Shown: positions 27,469 through 35,633 of the stretch, piece after piece | Numbering within the stretch: the first letter of the stretch is position 1 | Layout: each line of letters begins with the position of its first letter | Source of the DNA: Helicobacter macacae MIT 99-5501 | Lineage (GTDB): Bacteria; Campylobacterota; Campylobacteria; Campylobacterales; Helicobacteraceae | Direction: 5' to 3' | Assembly (NCBI RefSeq): GCF_000507845.1 | Contig: NZ_KI669454.1 | Location: forward strand, 1,404,746-1,468,745 | Length of the DNA: 64,000 nt | Program-made: the position numbers and the translations under genes | Notes under the pieces: generated by a model | Databases searched by the model: none | Seen by the model: the letters and a program-made list of their open reading frames with translations, nothing else | What the model was told of the DNA's origin: nothing

Positions 27469-28479
27469 TTAAATTATAGATTTGATAGAGTTGGCAATGT
27501 GCCACGCCAAAACAGGTGGAACAGCATTGCCTATTTGTCGTTCCGTCTCCCTTAATCCGCAAGGAAACACAAAGCTATCAGGGAATGATTGTATTCTGGC
27601 TGCTTCACGCATTGACATTCGTCTAGGTAAAGAATAATGAAATTGTATATTCCCATGACATTCTGCCCTTATGGTATATCCTGCCCTATCAGCGAGTAAT
27701 TTTCTATTGCCTTGCTCTGCACTAGCTTTTGCCTCACTCCAAATATGTGAAAAGTCCCTATCATAAGGGTGTGATTCTAAATCTTGCAAGGCAGTTTTTG
27801 CGCTTATGGGAATTTTACAAGTAGGTTTCGGTGGAATAAATTCAGCTAAATCTTTTCTAGTTCCAACAAAAATAACTCTTTGTCTAGTTTGAGGAACTCC
27901 ATAATACTCAGCATTATAGGGTTGATAGTTAAGGTTATAACCCAATGAATAAAAATCGTCTAAAATTTTATTAAGAGAATCTCTATGTTGTTTTAATAAT
28001 AATCCACCAACATTTTCTACTACAAATACTTTTGGCTTAATACGCCTAATCGCCTGAACAATGCTGATATATAAACCACTTCTTACCCCTTTAACTCCGA
28101 GCATTTTACCATTTATAGATATATCTTGGCAAGGAAAACCACCAATAATAATATCCGCATATATTGGCATATTATTTAACTCATTGTTAATATCCCCTTC
28201 AACAATGTGATTACCTAAATTTTTTCTATATGTTTTACACGCCGCACTGCTAATTTCATTTGCCCAAATAAGTTTAAAACCTGTTTGCTTATAGTATTTA
28301 TTAAGAAAATAAAACCCACCCACAAAACCTAAATCCATACCACCACAGCCAGAAAACATAGAAACAATCGTTGCCTGTTTCGTAGATTTTTGTGTTTTTT
28401 CGATTTTTGGATTATCAATGCTCGACATAAAAGCTAAATTATCAAAACTTTGTATTGATTTTGAAGCTGACATATCCAC
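27469..28479 (-). CDS. DNA (cytosine-5-)-methyltransferase
   Basis: A 336-residue C5-cytosine methyltransferase protecting the host from the adjacent nuclease. Motifs in order: I (VSMFSGCGGMDLGF), IV with catalytic Cys (GGFPCQDIS), VI (VVENVGG), VIII (QTRQRVIFVG), IX (RMSMREAARIQSFPD) and X (RQIGNAVPPVLAWHIA). All key residues are present. The N-terminal 35 residues are variable and may include an incorrect start; several in-frame ATGs exist. The gene is A+T-rich compared with its surroundings. Confidence 0.95.
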   Translation of the reverse strand: MDMSASKSIQSFDNLAFMSSIDNPKIEKTQKSTKQATIVSMFSGCGGMDLGFVGGFYFLNKYYKQTGFKLIWANEISSAACKTYRKNLGNHIVEGDINNELNNMPIYADIIIGGFPCQDISINGKMLGVKGVRSGLYISIVQAIRRIKPKVFVVENVGGLLLKQHRDSLNKILDDFYSLGYNLNYQPYNAEYYGVPQTRQRVIFVGTRKDLAEFIPPKPTCKIPISAKTALQDLESHPYDRDFSHIWSEAKASAEQGNRKLLADRAGYTIRAECHGNIQFHYSLPRRMSMREAARIQSFPDSFVFPCGLRETERQIGNAVPPVLAWHIANSIKSII

Positions 28480-28534
28480 CTCACCTAGTTTTTACAGAAT
28501 TATACAAAACTATTGTATATATTTTAAGAATTTT

Positions 28535-28735
28535 TTTTATCAAAAATTCTGCGCCAAAGAGTTTGATAGCAAACTCGCTCCCATTAGCATTTCTAGCTTT
28601 ATTACGCTTATAGAAAAAAGTGCGACATTTAGCGAGTTTAGCGCGAATTTTGATAGGCTTTTTGTGGATAAACTTTTGCGCGATAAAACAGACGAGTATG
28701 TCGATAGTGTGAATTTTGTGAGAAATTTAATCTAA
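28535..28735 (+). pseudogene. 3' fragment of a gene, possibly the older restriction enzyme
   Basis: About 65 codons run open to a stop at 28735 and encode FYQKFCAKEFDSKLAPISIS and ANFDRLFVDKLLRDKTDEYV, ending FVRNLI. No plausible start exists, because upstream lies the promoter region of the methyltransferase on the other strand. It is on the same strand as the truncated adenine methyltransferase at 26197, so it may be the right-hand end of the same interrupted locus. Identity as a nuclease is inference. Confidence 0.5.
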
Positions 28736-28742
28736 TCCAAAA

Positions 28743-29147
28743 TCACTGTGTCCAATTTTCTATCCTAAGCCCAGCGATTTGGCTAAATTCGCGCTCATTA
28801 TTTGTAACCAAAATGAGCTCATTTGCCAAAGCAGTGGCAGAAATCAGCATATCCATATTGCCGATAATCTGTCCTTTTTGCTCCAAATCTGCCCGTATTT
28901 GCGCATAAATTTGTGCTTCTTTCAAACCAAAATCATAAATCACAAGCGACTCTAGCATTTGATTTAGCATTTTTGCATTGTGCGCTTTAAATTTGGACTT
29001 CTCAATGCCAAAAAACAGCTCACTTGCGACAATAGAGCAAGTAGCCAAATCCCCAAGTTGCATTGTGGCGATTTTTTCAAAGACTTTTTGGGGATTGTGA
29101 TTTATCACATAGACAAGGATATTTGTATCAAGTAAATATTTTGCCAA
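28743..29147 (-). CDS. vapC: VapC-like PIN-domain toxin
   Basis: A small PIN-domain ribonuclease toxin. It starts AKYLLDTNILVYVIN with the first conserved Asp, has ELFFGIEKS in the middle (Glu) and ends with IGNMDMLISATALANELILVTNN (Asp residues of the active site). I choose the TTG at 29147, giving 134 residues, because AGGTAGGG lies just upstream and PIN toxins begin right before LLDTN. The longer ATG start at 29174 would overlap the antitoxin more. It overlaps the 3' end of vapB, as expected for a toxin-antitoxin pair. Confidence 0.85.
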   Translation of the reverse strand: MAKYLLDTNILVYVINHNPQKVFEKIATMQLGDLATCSIVASELFFGIEKSKFKAHNAKMLNQMLESLVIYDFGLKEAQIYAQIRADLEQKGQIIGNMDMLISATALANELILVTNNEREFSQIAGLRIENWTQ

Positions 29148-29370
29148 AGTCCCTACCTTGCGGTTCATCATCATTTGGAATTGCTATTTTCCCGCGAAAT
29201 TGTGTTGCCGCCTTAAAAAAACTTTGCCACGAATCGCCTTGTGATGCTGGTTTTAGCAAAATATTATCGCCTAATTTTTGTATCTCAAATGCCTTGATAT
29301 GCTCCACATTCACACCCTTAGGAATGCGAATCGCCATAGAATTGCCACTTTTAAAAACCTTTGCTAACAT
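29128..29370 (-). CDS. vapB: VapB-like antitoxin (AbrB/SpoVT fold)
   Basis: An 80-residue protein. MLAKVFKSGNSMAIRIPKGV is the AbrB-type DNA-binding strand-swapped motif, and the C-terminal QFRGKIAIPNDDEPQGRDFG is the toxin-binding tail. It precedes and overlaps vapC. Regulation is likely by the complex binding the inverted repeat at 29379-29410. Confidence 0.87.
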   Translation of the reverse strand: MLAKVFKSGNSMAIRIPKGVNVEHIKAFEIQKLGDNILLKPASQGDSWQSFFKAATQFRGKIAIPNDDEPQGRDFGKIFT

Positions 29371-29378
29371 TTTGCGCC

Positions 29379-29410
29379 TTTGTATATTTTAATGCAAAAG
29401 TATATACAAA
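29379..29410. promoter_or_regulatory. Inverted repeat upstream of vapBC, probable operator
   Basis: TTTGTATA (29379-29386) and TATACAAA (29403-29410) form a perfect 8-bp inverted repeat immediately upstream of the vapB start. This is the usual position for autoregulation by a VapBC complex. Confidence 0.6.
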
Positions 29411-29530
29411 ATATGATTTAATACAACTTAAAATTTATGCGATTTTAGGCGCAAATCGCACACGAATCGCCTAAGATTCACGCGCGATTCACGCAAATAA
29501 CGCACGAATCCACCCGCGAATACAAAAAAT

Positions 29531-30109
29531 CTACTTCGCTTTTTTTAGTGTGGCTTTGTATTCCTCATCGCTTACTTTCTCAAGCCAATTCACATTATTG
29601 CCGTCTTTTATGCCTGTTAGCGCGATATGTGCGCCACTTTGCTTATCTCCCGCGCCGTGCCAATGCTTCAAATTCGGCGGGCAAAGGATTGTGTCGCCTT
29701 CGCGTGCGATTTGCACCTCGTCTTGCTCCGTGCCTGTGATGATGACGCCTTTGGTAACGATAAGCGTTTGCCCCGCAGGGTGTGTATGCCACGCACTTCT
29801 AGCCCCGCGCTCAAACTCTACCAATCCCCCGCCAAATGGACGATAGGGTGCGTCATTAAAAAGTTTGGTTACCTTAACTTTGCCTGTGAAAATCTTTTCA
29901 TCACCTACAAATCCCCCCAAACTCCCAGCTTTCACAATCTCTTGGGCTTCTTTTGCGCTTGTGATATTTACTAGGCTTAGCGCAATCACGCCTGCTACAA
30001 TCGCGCTTCTTAGCACTGCGCTTGCAAAAAGTGTGCTCTCAAAAGCTACGCTCCCAAAAATCATTTCCCCCAAATCCGCGCTAAACGCGATAGATTTTAC
30101 TCCGTTCAT
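29531..30109 (-). CDS. Cupin-domain protein with N-terminal membrane/signal segment
   Basis: A 192-residue protein. The cupin barrel shows AWHTHPAGQTLIVTKG (metal-binding histidines) and PPNLKHWHGAGDK. Such cupins often act in quinone or carbonyl detoxification, but the substrate is unknown. Residues 35-55 form a hydrophobic stretch (IVAGVIALSLVNITSAKE), probably a signal peptide. I choose the ATG at 30109, 5 nt after AAGGAG, which lies inside the end of the flavodoxin gene. It is the last gene of the unit from promoter C. Confidence 0.85.
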   Translation of the reverse strand: MNGVKSIAFSADLGEMIFGSVAFESTLFASAVLRSAIVAGVIALSLVNITSAKEAQEIVKAGSLGGFVGDEKIFTGKVKVTKLFNDAPYRPFGGGLVEFERGARSAWHTHPAGQTLIVTKGVIITGTEQDEVQIAREGDTILCPPNLKHWHGAGDKQSGAHIALTGIKDGNNVNWLEKVSDEEYKATLKKAK

Positions 30110-30111
30110 AT

Positions 30112-30648
30112 TCACTCCTTTTGCTCTAAATTTAGGCTAGAGAGCCACCTGCGGATACTTGACTTGTTTGCCCCGAAGTTAAACTTCTCTCCATCTTTGA
30201 CTATCGCATTTGGTGCGAGTTTTTGCATTTCGCGCGGTGCAGGGTCGATACCGCTCCCACCGCTCGTGCAAAATGGCACGATAACCTTGCCACTAAAATC
30301 CGTGCTTTCTAAAAAGCTAAAGATGATATGCGGGGCATTATACCACCACACGGGGAATCCTATGATTATCACGCTAAAAGGTGCTATGTCGATAGTTTTG
30401 GCAAGCTCGGGGCGTGAGGCTTTGTCCTTGCACTCGATTGTGGTGCGACTTTGCTCATTTGTCCAGTCCAAATCCGCCTTGCTGTAAGGCACTTTTGGCG
30501 CGATTTCAAAAAGCTCTACTTTGCCCGCCTCGCTAGATTCGCCTGCCTTTCCACTATCGCCTGCAAACTCACTCGCCACCTTTGCGATAGTTTCCGCCAC
30601 TTCTTTTGTGATACCACTTGCGCTAAAATACGCCACTAAAATATTCAT
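30112..30648 (-). CDS. Flavodoxin-like protein
   Basis: A 178-residue FMN-binding protein. MNILVAYFSASGITKEVA is the phosphate-binding loop, and IDIAPFSVIIIGFPVWWYNA and VIVPFCTSGGSGID match flavodoxin_4-type quinone or flavin reductases. The ATG at 30648 has AGGAGG 6 nt upstream, overlapping the stop of the acetyltransferase gene. It probably supplies electrons or acts as a reductase in the same stress response as the neighbouring aldo/keto reductase. Confidence 0.9.
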   Translation of the reverse strand: MNILVAYFSASGITKEVAETIAKVASEFAGDSGKAGESSEAGKVELFEIAPKVPYSKADLDWTNEQSRTTIECKDKASRPELAKTIDIAPFSVIIIGFPVWWYNAPHIIFSFLESTDFSGKVIVPFCTSGGSGIDPAPREMQKLAPNAIVKDGEKFNFGANKSSIRRWLSSLNLEQKE

Positions 30649-30649
30649 C

Positions 30650-31237
30650 TCACACCTCCTTTGGTTTTTTATAGTTTTCAAGCGTTTTTATGATTTTGGC
30701 AGGATTTCCGCCTACGATGACATTTGGCGGGACATCTTTGGTTACCACCGCACCCGCTGCGATTATGGAGTTTTCCCCTATGCTTACGCCCGGGCAGATT
30801 GTCGCACCGATTCCTACCCACACTCTATCGCCGATTTTGACCCCTTTGCAAAATGTCGCTTGGCGATTGTAGGGGTTGAAGTCGTGGTTTATCGTGGTGA
30901 TTCGCACATTTGGGGCTATCCACACATTATCGCCTATTTCTATCCCGCCTCTATCCATAAAGGTGCAGTTTTGTTGCAGCAAAAAGCCCTTGCCTACGCT
31001 AATGTTTTTGCCAAAATCCACAAAAAACGGCGGCATTATCCAGCAGTCCTGCCCCACTTCTTTGCCGATGATTTGGCTAAAAATCCCCCGCACTTTATCG
31101 CTATTTGGTGGGAGTTTGTTTAGCTCGTAGCACAGATTTTGCGTTTGCTGTATAATGGCTAAAATCTTGCTAAATTCAGGCTCATTCATATCCACCATTT
31201 CCCCACTTCTATCTCGCTCAAATATATCTTTACTCAT
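30650..31237 (-). CDS. Sugar O-acetyltransferase (maltose/galactoside acetyltransferase-like)
   Basis: A 195-residue left-handed beta-helix acetyltransferase using acetyl-CoA. Hexapeptide repeats are visible ([45 protein letters not shown]), with the catalytic histidine in [10 protein letters not shown] and the terminal [16 protein letters not shown]. It resembles the paralogue at 37407-38018. It lies 45 nt after the aldo/keto reductase and 1 nt before the flavodoxin, all in one unit. Confidence 0.9.
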   Translation of the reverse strand: MSKDIFERDRSGEMVDMNEPEFSKILAIIQQTQNLCYELNKLPPNSDKVRGIFSQIIGKEVGQDCWIMPPFFVDFGKNISVGKGFLLQQNCTFMDRGGIEIGDNVWIAPNVRITTINHDFNPYNRQATFCKGVKIGDRVWVGIGATICPGVSIGENSIIAAGAVVTKDVPPNVIVGGNPAKIIKTLENYKKPKEV

Positions 31238-31282
31238 TTTCGCTCCTTAAAATCTTTTAGATTCGCGCTTTTTTGCTAACGC

Positions 31283-32338
31283 CTACTTCCCGCTAAAGAC
31301 AGGGAAATATGAGTGTTCGCCGTAGTCTTTAAATTTCATTTTCTTTAGCGTATCCAAATCAGCTTCACTAATCGCAAAATCCACTTGCGCGTTTGAAGCG
31401 ATATGCGCAGGATTCACGCTTTTTGGCAGAGGAATCGTGCCAATTTCTAACGCGTAGCGAATGCAAAGCTGTGGCGCACTTACGCCGTATTTTTGCGCCA
31501 TTTTTTGGATTTGCTCATCTCTCAAAAGTTCGCCGTGTGCGATAGGCGAGTAAGCCTCCACCACCAAGCCCTGCGCCTTGCAGTAGGCTATCAAGTCAAA
31601 GGCCGTGTTGCCTATGTGGGTTAGGATTTGGTTTGCCATAGGCTTTATGGTGCAGTTTGCAAAGATATTTTCCAAATCTTTTTGCAAAAAGTTGCTTACG
31701 CCAATGGAGCGGATTTTCCCCGCTTTGTGCGCATCTTCTAGCGCACGCCACGCCTCAATATTGCCCTGTGAGTAGTCCCCACCGCGAAAATCATTCCACG
31801 GCTGTGGGCTATGAATCAGCATCAAGTCAATAAAATCAAGCCCGAGTTTGCTAAGCGATTCATCAATGCTTTTTGTAGCGGATTCGTAAGTCTTATGCTC
31901 GGCGCGGACTTTTGTGGTTACAAAGATTTCCTCGCGCTTTAGTCCGCCTTTTATCGCAGCTCTCACGCCCTCGCCCGTGCCGACTTCGTTTTCATAAGCC
32001 TGTGCGCTATCAAAGTGGCGATAGCCTACTTTTATGGCTTCGCTTATGACATTTGGCACTTTTTCATTTTCGATTCGCCAAAGTCCAAGCCCTAGTTTTG
32101 GGATTTTTACGCCATTGCTTAGGGTGTAGGATTCGCCTAAGATTCCTTTTAGATTCGCGCTATTTGCACTATTTGTGGGTAAATCGCTTGAATTGCCCGT
32201 GCTAGATTCGCTTGAATCACTCGCGCTTAAATCGCTTTTGTTTGAATCGCCACACGCCACAAAGCTACCGCCAATCACAGCCGCCGCACACATTCTGCGC
32301 ATAAATTCGCGCCGTTTTTCATTGTCTAAATTCTGCAT
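31283..32338 (-). CDS. Tat-signal, lipobox-bearing aldo/keto reductase
   Basis: A 351-residue AKR. The N terminus MQNLDNEKRREFMRRMCAAA is a Tat signal, and VIGGSFVACG ends in a lipobox cysteine, so this may be a Tat-exported lipoprotein. A Ser/Asn/Asp-rich linker follows. The enzyme domain has HFDSAQAY (Asp, Tyr), TTKVRA (Lys) and MLIHSP (His). Unlike its relatives, the position of the internal KGAxM start reads LKGILGES, so the ATG is absent. First gene of the reductase-acetyltransferase-flavodoxin-cupin unit from promoter C. Confidence 0.9.
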   Translation of the reverse strand: MQNLDNEKRREFMRRMCAAAVIGGSFVACGDSNKSDLSASDSSESSTGNSSDLPTNSANSANLKGILGESYTLSNGVKIPKLGLGLWRIENEKVPNVISEAIKVGYRHFDSAQAYENEVGTGEGVRAAIKGGLKREEIFVTTKVRAEHKTYESATKSIDESLSKLGLDFIDLMLIHSPQPWNDFRGGDYSQGNIEAWRALEDAHKAGKIRSIGVSNFLQKDLENIFANCTIKPMANQILTHIGNTAFDLIAYCKAQGLVVEAYSPIAHGELLRDEQIQKMAQKYGVSAPQLCIRYALEIGTIPLPKSVNPAHIASNAQVDFAISEADLDTLKKMKFKDYGEHSYFPVFSGK

Positions 32339-32366
32339 TCTTGCTCCTTAAATTTAGGTTTTTCCC

Positions 32367-32386
32367 TCTAGATTCTAGAATCTAGA
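32367..32386. repeat. XbaI-containing palindrome, copy C
   Basis: A perfect 20-bp palindrome, TCTAGATTCT plus its reverse complement, in the leader between promoter C and the reductase. Confidence 0.85.
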
Positions 32387-32400
32387 ATGATAAAAACGCA

Positions 32401-32431
32401 ATTATAAAAGATGAGAGCAACTCTAAGTCAA
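32401..32431 (-). promoter_or_regulatory. MerR-type promoter C (reductase-acetyltransferase-flavodoxin-cupin unit)
   Basis: TTGACT (32431-32426), a 19-nt spacer beginning TAGAGTTGCTCTCATC, and TATAAT (32406-32401). This is the copy closest to known MerR-family operators, with AGAGTTGCTCT giving the best dyad. Confidence 0.78.
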
Positions 32432-32505
32432 GGGGTAAAATGCAATTTTTTGCAAAATTTTGGTGCTTTTTAGATTTTGTGTGGGAAATTTTGCTGTTTT
32501 TGCAC

Positions 32506-32553
32506 TTGACATTAGTCCCTAAAAAGACTATAATTCGTCCTCATAAAGACTAT
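32506..32553 (+). promoter_or_regulatory. Promoter and operator of the marR-SMR pair
   Basis: A consensus promoter, TTGACA (32506-32511), 17-nt spacer, TATAAT (32529-32534). Inside the spacer TAGTC and GACTA form an inverted repeat (32513-32530). AAAGACTAT recurs at 32523 and 32545, 22 bp apart, so two operator sites on the same DNA face are likely. Binding by the downstream MarR protein would block the polymerase. Confidence 0.7.
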
Positions 32554-32600
32554 TTAGCTTCCAAAACGCTAAAATTGCTCTAAAATTATCGTAAGGAAAA

Positions 32601-33137
32601 GTGATGAAAAAGCCAATCACGCACGCGCAAATCCACGATTTTAACAAGCTGTATTACAAAACGCTTGGCTTGTATGCGAGGCTTGATAACGCACTTGGGA
32701 TAAATGGATTTCTCTACAAAGTTTTATACGCGCTTGCAATCAGCGATTTACACACGCAAAAAGACATCGCACAAAGCTATGAAATGCCAAAACAAACGAT
32801 AAATAACATTATTTTATCGCTCCAAAAACAAGGATTTATCGAGGTGCAAACTAGCCCCACAGATAAGCGCGAAAAGCTCATAGCCCTCACTCCAAGTGGC
32901 AAAATCTACGCCCAAGACTTCATCGCAAAATACACGGACTTTGAGCAAAAAGTCTATGAAAAACTTGGCGCACAAAAGCTCCAAAAACTTATAGAGATTT
33001 TTAGCGACTATGAGAGGGCATTTAGCGAAATGCTAAGCGAGATTTACACGCAAAGTGCGCAAGATAAGGGAGCGCAAAGCACAAAAAAAGAGCAAAGCAC
33101 CCAAAACCAAACCCAACAAAACGGAGGTGCAAAATGA
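32601..33137 (+). CDS. MarR-family transcriptional regulator
   Basis: A 178-residue winged-helix regulator. The recognition helix area DIAQSYEMPKQTINNIILSL and the wing QTSPTDKREKLIALTPSG are typical. The C-terminal 25 residues are a Gln/Thr/Ser-rich tail. Its stop overlaps the start of the SMR efflux gene by 4 nt, so it is co-transcribed with, and likely represses, that transporter through the repeats at 32513-32553. Confidence 0.9.
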   Translation: MMKKPITHAQIHDFNKLYYKTLGLYARLDNALGINGFLYKVLYALAISDLHTQKDIAQSYEMPKQTINNIILSLQKQGFIEVQTSPTDKREKLIALTPSGKIYAQDFIAKYTDFEQKVYEKLGAQKLQKLIEIFSDYERAFSEMLSEIYTQSAQDKGAQSTKKEQSTQNQTQQNGGAK

Positions 33138-33457
33138 ATGCGTGGATTGTGCTGGGAGTGGCGATTGTGTGTGAGATATGCGCGACTAGCTCGCTTAAAT
33201 ACAGCGCGATAAGTGGCAACAAACTCTTTATCGCGCTTTTCGCGCTCTTTATGGGTGCGAGCTTCGCCTTGCTTTTTCAAGCAATCAAAAGCATTGACTT
33301 AAGCATAGCTTACGCTGTGTGGAGTGGAGTGGGGCTTGTGCTAGTGGGAGTGGTGGGCTTTGTGGTGTTTAGAGAGGAAGTAAGCGTGATAAAGTTGCTT
33401 TGTATGGCATTTATAATCATCGGCGTAGTAGGGCTAAAGCTCCTCTCAAAAGCATAG
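33134..33457 (+). CDS. Small multidrug resistance (SMR) family transporter
   Basis: A 107-residue, four-helix SMR protein. The conserved glutamate is in VCEICATSSLKYS (Glu of helix 1), and IDLSIAYAVWSGVG is the family signature of helix 3. It may export quaternary ammonium or guanidinium-type compounds; the substrate cannot be told. ATG overlaps the marR stop, with GGAGG just upstream. SMR proteins work as dimers; no second SMR gene is adjacent, so it is probably a homodimer. Confidence 0.9.
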   Translation: MNAWIVLGVAIVCEICATSSLKYSAISGNKLFIALFALFMGASFALLFQAIKSIDLSIAYAVWSGVGLVLVGVVGFVVFREEVSVIKLLCMAFIIIGVVGLKLLSKA

Positions 33458-33670
33458 ATTAAAACAATTTGTTCTGGGGTATGCGATTCACACGGCGTAT
33501 CGCCCATTGCTTCGTCAATAGACTCCAAGTCTTATTTCCTTGCAAGGGGCAAAACGCCGTGCAAAGCCACACCGCCATTACTTCGATTGCGCTAACGCGA
33601 ATCTATAATTTTATCGTCATTGCGAGGGCGAATCGTAGATTTGCCACGAATTAAGATTTAAAGGTTTTTT
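33458..33670. other. Intergenic sequence with a dispersed-repeat-like element
   Basis: At 33613-33652 the sequence TCGTCATTGCGAGGGCGAAT followed by CGTAGATTTGCCACG resembles the GTCATTGCGAG-type dispersed element found in several bacterial genomes. A second, more degenerate copy may lie near 21850. No promoter for the MATE gene is clear. Confidence 0.35.
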
Positions 33671-34987
33671 ATGCAAATGTATCAAAACACAAGTTTTACC
33701 GCACTTTGTAAGCACTATATCGCCCCAAGTGTTGTATCAGCGGTATTTTTTTCGGTGTATGCCATTATTGATGGCATTATCGTGGGGAGCTATTTAGGAA
33801 GCGAGTCTTTGGCAGCTATGGGGCTTGTGATGCCTTTTATGTTTATCTCTTTTGCCCTTGCAGATATGATAGCCATAGGCTCATCGGTGCAGATTTCCCT
33901 GCGACTAGGGAGGGGCAAGGCACAAAAAGCGTGCGAGATTTTTTCAGCGTGTGTGTTGGCAATCGTGCTTATATCTTATTGCCTAGGGCTTGCACTCTAC
34001 ATTGGAATGGAATTTTTGCTTGATTTTATGAGCGTGAGTGAGTCTATAAAAGACTTGTGCGTGGAGTATTTAGAAGTCATCGCTATTTTTATGCCTATCA
34101 TTTCGCTTTCCTACGCGCTTGATAATTATTTGCGCATTTGCCAAAAGGGCGTTTATGTTATGTGGGTTGGGGTTTTTGTCGTGCTTTGCAATGTCGCTTT
34201 GGTGTGCCTTTTTGTCATCGTGCTTGAGTTAGAGATTTTTGGTGTGGCTTTGGCAATGTGCTTAGGGCTTAGCTTAGGGACTATCCTTAGCCTAATGCCA
34301 TTTTTCACGCAAGATTTGGTGCTAAAATTTTGCTATCCCAAAATGAAGCTAAAAAAGTTCTTAACCGTGCTATACAATGGAAGCTCTGAATTTATGGACA
34401 CGGCTTCAGGCTCGCTATTTGCGATTTTTGCAAACGCGACACTTCTAAAGCTAAGCGGTGCGCTTGGCGTGGCAGTGTATGCGGCGATTTTATACATTGA
34501 TGGGCTAGTAGTTTCTGTGATAATGGCGGCAAATGGCTCTTTGCAACCGCTTCTAAGCTATTTTTTTGCCAAGCGCGATAGAGTGCAAATCAAGCATATT
34601 TTGCGTATTTTAATCACTATAAATGTGGCGTTTTCACTCTTTGTGTTAGCTATTTTAGGCATTTTTAGGGCAGATTTTGCAGGATTTTTCGCTAAGCAAA
34701 ACAATGCCGAGTTTATCGCGTTTATGTCGCTAGCCCTTTTGCTTTATAGCTTTGGCTACATTGCAATGTGGTTTAACGCCCTTACAAACGGCGTTTTGAC
34801 AGCGTTTGATAAACCAACCCTCTCAATGCTCATCTCACTTAGCACAAACCTCATCGCCCCGCTTGCGTTTTTGATGATTTTGCCTAGATTTTGGGGTGTG
34901 GAGGGCGTGTTTATCGTGCATTTTTTCGCTGAAATCTGCGTGTTGATTGTAAGTGTGATTTTGCTTAAAAAAGCATTGCAATTGTAG
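33671..34987 (+). CDS. MATE-family efflux transporter
   Basis: A 438-residue membrane protein with about twelve hydrophobic segments. The sequence YAIIDGIIVGSYLGSESLAA and the repeated second-half equivalent near LYIDGLVVSVIMAANGSLQP are typical of the MATE family (sodium- or proton-driven drug export). It stands between the SMR unit and the MarR-DsbA-YceI unit, in a stretch devoted to detoxification. No operon partner is evident. Confidence 0.9.
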   Translation: MQMYQNTSFTALCKHYIAPSVVSAVFFSVYAIIDGIIVGSYLGSESLAAMGLVMPFMFISFALADMIAIGSSVQISLRLGRGKAQKACEIFSACVLAIVLISYCLGLALYIGMEFLLDFMSVSESIKDLCVEYLEVIAIFMPIISLSYALDNYLRICQKGVYVMWVGVFVVLCNVALVCLFVIVLELEIFGVALAMCLGLSLGTILSLMPFFTQDLVLKFCYPKMKLKKFLTVLYNGSSEFMDTASGSLFAIFANATLLKLSGALGVAVYAAILYIDGLVVSVIMAANGSLQPLLSYFFAKRDRVQIKHILRILITINVAFSLFVLAILGIFRADFAGFFAKQNNAEFIAFMSLALLLYSFGYIAMWFNALTNGVLTAFDKPTLSMLISLSTNLIAPLAFLMILPRFWGVEGVFIVHFFAEICVLIVSVILLKKALQL

Positions 34988-35094
34988 GGCTTAGCACTTA
35001 TTTACCCTCGCCAAAATCGCCTTTTTATAGCGACTTGCTTACATTATCAGAATTTAAAACCACATTCTATGTGATTGTATTTTTTATAACCCCC

Positions 35095-35146
35095 TTGACA
35101 TAATAATATATTTTTTATATAATCAAATTTTTATATTATATAAAAA
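35095..35146 (+). promoter_or_regulatory. Promoter and operator of the marR-frnE-yceI unit
   Basis: TTGACA (35095-35100), 17-nt spacer, TATAAT (35118-35123). A perfect 12-bp inverted repeat, TTTTTATATAAT (35112-35123) and ATTATATAAAAA (35135-35146), overlaps the -10 and start region. This is the expected position for repression by the MarR protein encoded 21 nt downstream. Confidence 0.75.
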
Positions 35147-35167
35147 TCATAATTTAAAGGAGCGACA

Positions 35168-35614
35168 ATGCCAAAGAAAAATAACGAGGGTTTTATCCAT
35201 TTGGGCTTTTTATCTAGGCAAATCTCGCTAATGCTCTATGATGAGCTAAGCGAGATTTACGCAGATTTTGAGCTTGACTCAAGGTGTGCGGGCATACTTT
35301 TTATGGGACTAGAGGATAGCTTCTCACAAACTCATATCGCAAGTCTTGCCCGCACGGATAAAAACACTATCGGTGTGATGATAGATTTACTGCAAGAAAA
35401 GGGGCTTTTAGAGCGCAGGCAAAATCCAAACAACCGCAAGGAAAATTTGATTGTGCTGACAAAAAGCGGGCAGCAAATCGCCCTATCTTTGCAAAAAAAG
35501 ATTGCCAAAAAGCAAAAAGAGATTTTAGCCTTTATGACAGATGAGCGATACAGCGCGTTTTGCAGGGATTTGCTCGAAGTATATAGTGTGCTAAAAATCA
35601 AACAAACGCACTAA
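35168..35614 (+). CDS. MarR-family transcriptional regulator
   Basis: A 148-residue winged-helix regulator with HIASLARTDKNTIGVMIDLL (recognition helix), QEKGLLERRQNPNNRKENLI (wing) and LTKSGQQIALSL. AAAGGAGCGACA precedes the ATG. It heads a three-gene unit with a DsbA-family oxidoreductase and a YceI protein and probably controls it through the large inverted repeat in the promoter. Confidence 0.9.
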   Translation: MPKKNNEGFIHLGFLSRQISLMLYDELSEIYADFELDSRCAGILFMGLEDSFSQTHIASLARTDKNTIGVMIDLLQEKGLLERRQNPNNRKENLIVLTKSGQQIALSLQKKIAKKQKEILAFMTDERYSAFCRDLLEVYSVLKIKQTH

Positions 35615-35633
35615 AAAATCAAAAGGACACAAA

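Noticed and set aside
28418..28534. N-terminal part of a plus-strand frame running into the 3' fragment at 28535
   Set aside because: This part is antisense to the first codons and promoter of the C5-methyltransferase. Only the last 65 codons look like real ancestral coding sequence.
30521..31123. Plus-strand frame (200 codons) across the flavodoxin and acetyltransferase genes
   Set aside because: It is antisense to two well-supported genes, with no domain of its own and a repeat-like His/Tyr composition typical of shadow frames.
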